The notes under the pieces: model-generated
What the model saw: only the letters and a program-made list of their open reading frames with translations
What the model was told of the DNA's origin: nothing
The model's database searches: none
Program-made: the position numbers and the translations under genes
Shown: one piece after another, positions 62,753 through 64,000 of the stretch
How positions within the stretch are numbered: position 1 is the stretch's first letter
Layout of the letters: each line of letters opens with the position of its first letter
Assembly (NCBI RefSeq): GCF_029051725.1
Contig: NZ_JAACFU010000007.1
Span: forward strand, 1 to 64,000
DNA: 64,000 nt
Reading direction: 5' to 3'
Source: Bradyrhizobium sp. CSS354
GTDB lineage: Bacteria > Pseudomonadota > Alphaproteobacteria > Rhizobiales > Xanthobacteraceae

Positions 62753-62923
62753 TGACATGTCTGCAAGAAAAAGCCGCAAGATCGTGAGATTCCGGACTTG
62801 CGTGCTAGGCCGGTCGGGGGTGATGTGGGCCATAGGGGGTCCCGGGTATTCGACTGCGTTGGGCGATGAGCGCAAACGCGATGTTAATCCGGGTCAATTA
62901 CTCCTGAATTTGCCTTTGAAATC

Positions 62924-62939
62924 AGGGGCTTTGGCCCCT
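62924..62939. promoter_or_regulatory. Hairpin in the leader of the type I secretion gene
   Basis: AGGGGC (62924-62929) pairs with GCCCCT (62934-62939) around TTTG, about 20 bases before the start codon. It could shape translation of the exporter. The rest of 62699-62959 holds only the hairpin at 62731-62752 and a short open frame without support. Confidence 0.4.
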
Positions 62940-62959
62940 ACCCGAAAGAGATCAGACTG

Positions 62960-64000
62960 ATGGCAGCCGTTCCCGGCGTCCGCCGCTCAGAGCTCGGTGA
63001 TGCGCTGCGCGCCTGTCGCGCGGCCTTTATCGGCGTCGGCTTGATGAGCTGCATGATCAACCTGCTCTATCTGACCGGGTCGATCTTCATGCTGGAGGTC
63101 TACGACCGGGTGCTGCCGAGCCGCAGCATTCCGACCCTGGTCGGCCTGATCGTCCTCGCCAGTTTCCTCTACATGGCGCAGGGCGTGCTGGACATGATCC
63201 GCAACCGGATATTGGGCCGGGTCGGCACCGCGCTGGACGAAGCCTTGAACAAGCGGGTGTTCGACACCATCGTGCGCCTGCCGCTGCTGGTCGGCAGCCG
63301 CAACGAGGGGCTTCAGCCGCTGCGCGATCTCGACAATGTCCGCTCCTTCCTCGGCGGCATGGGCCCGAGCGCGTTTTTCGACCTGCCCTGGCTGCCGCTG
63401 TATCTCGCCATCTGTTTCGCCTTCCACGTCATGATCGGCGTCACGGCGCTCGTCGGCGCGGTCATCCTGGTCGGGTTGACGCTAGTCACCGAGTTCATGT
63501 CCCGCCAGCCGGCGCGCGAGGCGATGGGGCTTGCCGCCCAGCGCAACGATCTCGCCCAAGCCAGCCGCCGCAACGCGGAAGTCATGGTGTCGATGGGCAT
63601 GGCCGGCCGGATGAACGCGCGCTGGAGCGAGGCCAACGAAAAATATCTCGACGGCAACCAGCGTGCGAGCGACGTCGCCGGCGGTCTCGGCGCAGTCGCA
63701 AAAGTGCTGCGCATGATGCTGCAATCGGCGGTGCTCGCGGTTGGTGCCTATCTCGTCATCCACCAGGAGGCGACCGCCGGCATCATCATCGCCGGCTCGA
63801 TCCTCTCGGCCCGTGCGCTCGCGCCGGTCGACCTCGCGATCGCGCACTGGAAATCCTTTGTCGCGGCACGCCAGAGCTGGCACCGCCTGACCCGCCTTCT
63901 GGAGCAGATGCCGGCACAGACGATGCCGACCCAGTTGCAGGCGCCCACCAGCCGCCTCTCGGTCGAAGGCATCGCCATGGTGCCCCCGGGCGACCAGCGC
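62960..64000 (+). CDS. Type I secretion permease/ATPase, N-terminal part (PrtD/AprD-like)
   Basis: The first 347 codons of a gene cut by the window end. The visible part is the membrane domain of a type I secretion ABC protein: FIGVGLMSCMINLLYLTGSI then MLEVYDRVLPSRSIPTLVGL, and the helical core to YLVIHQEATAGIIIAGSILS. The sequence ends where the ATPase domain should begin (LSVEGIAMVPPGDQR). Such proteins export RTX-type proteins without cutting off an N-terminal signal. The ATG at 62960 overlaps the last base of an unsupported upstream frame. It may export the giant protein at 41295-50522, 12.4 kb away; the next gene is probably the membrane fusion protein. Confidence 0.93.
   Translation, partial: MAAVPGVRRSELGDALRACRAAFIGVGLMSCMINLLYLTGSIFMLEVYDRVLPSRSIPTLVGLIVLASFLYMAQGVLDMIRNRILGRVGTALDEALNKRVFDTIVRLPLLVGSRNEGLQPLRDLDNVRSFLGGMGPSAFFDLPWLPLYLAICFAFHVMIGVTALVGAVILVGLTLVTEFMSRQPAREAMGLAAQRNDLAQASRRNAEVMVSMGMAGRMNARWSEANEKYLDGNQRASDVAGGLGAVAKVLRMMLQSAVLAVGAYLVIHQEATAGIIIAGSILSARALAPVDLAIAHWKSFVAARQSWHRLTRLLEQMPAQTMPTQLQAPTSRLSVEGIAMVPPGDQR

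Noticed and set aside
62715-62960. 81-aa open frame before the type I secretion gene
   Set aside because: It reads through a hairpin repeat, and its composition is not protein-like; no ribosome-binding site.

Overview
This is a GC-rich alphaproteobacterial chromosome segment, almost certainly Bradyrhizobium or a close relative. The evidence is a Bradyrhizobium-type hemA with a FixK/FNR box upstream, an Irr-type Fur-family regulator, a methanethiol methyltransferase-like gene, very dense ABC-transporter operons and several families of palindromic intergenic repeats. I saw no rRNA or tRNA genes, CRISPR arrays, transposases or phage genes.

Layout. 0-3.2 kb (minus strand): MBL hydrolase, HEAT-repeat protein and hemA, with a perfect TTGAT-N4-ATCAA box before hemA. 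3.2-8.9 kb: chemotaxis receptor, outer-membrane beta-barrel protein, small HTH protein and several tiny genes, including two paralogous small secreted proteins and an overlapping 54-aa/69-aa pair. 8.9-14.1 kb (minus): a complete peptide-type ABC importer. 14.3-15.3 kb: a small unknown gene and an Irr paralogue diverging from a second perfect FixK-type box. 15.3-20 kb: two paralogous winged-helix/TolB-like/TPR regulators flanking an MddA-like methyltransferase and a GFA-family enzyme. 20-31.5 kb: fumarase/aspartase-superfamily lyase, M29 aminopeptidase, cupin, a LysR/Bug/amidohydrolase module, a periplasmic MBL-fold protein and an ABC-2 exporter. 31.7-38.5 kb: livHMGF, an acyl-CoA synthetase and a LivK-like binding protein in one unit. 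38.6-52.9 kb: an LprI-like protein, a LapG-type (BTLCP) cysteine protease, an AT-rich leader, a 3,075-residue FecR/VCBS/beta-helix protein with a type I secretion tail, and a CHASE2 adenylate/guanylate cyclase. 53.2-62.3 kb: a second peptide-type ABC importer with two divergent paralogous binding proteins and an AtzG/AtzE-like amidase pair inside the operon. 62.4-64 kb: a GlsB-type membrane protein and the start of a type I secretion permease/ATPase that runs off the window.

How parts may work together. Oxygen control (FixK boxes) links haem synthesis to an Irr-type regulator. The giant adhesin-like protein, the LapG-type protease, the cyclase and the type I exporter could form a surface-adhesion module. 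In both peptide ABC operons a palindromic repeat sits between the binding-protein gene and the first permease gene, where it could set a high binding-protein to permease ratio. Gene calls rest on reading protein motifs, gene overlaps and start-site context; no database search was possible.
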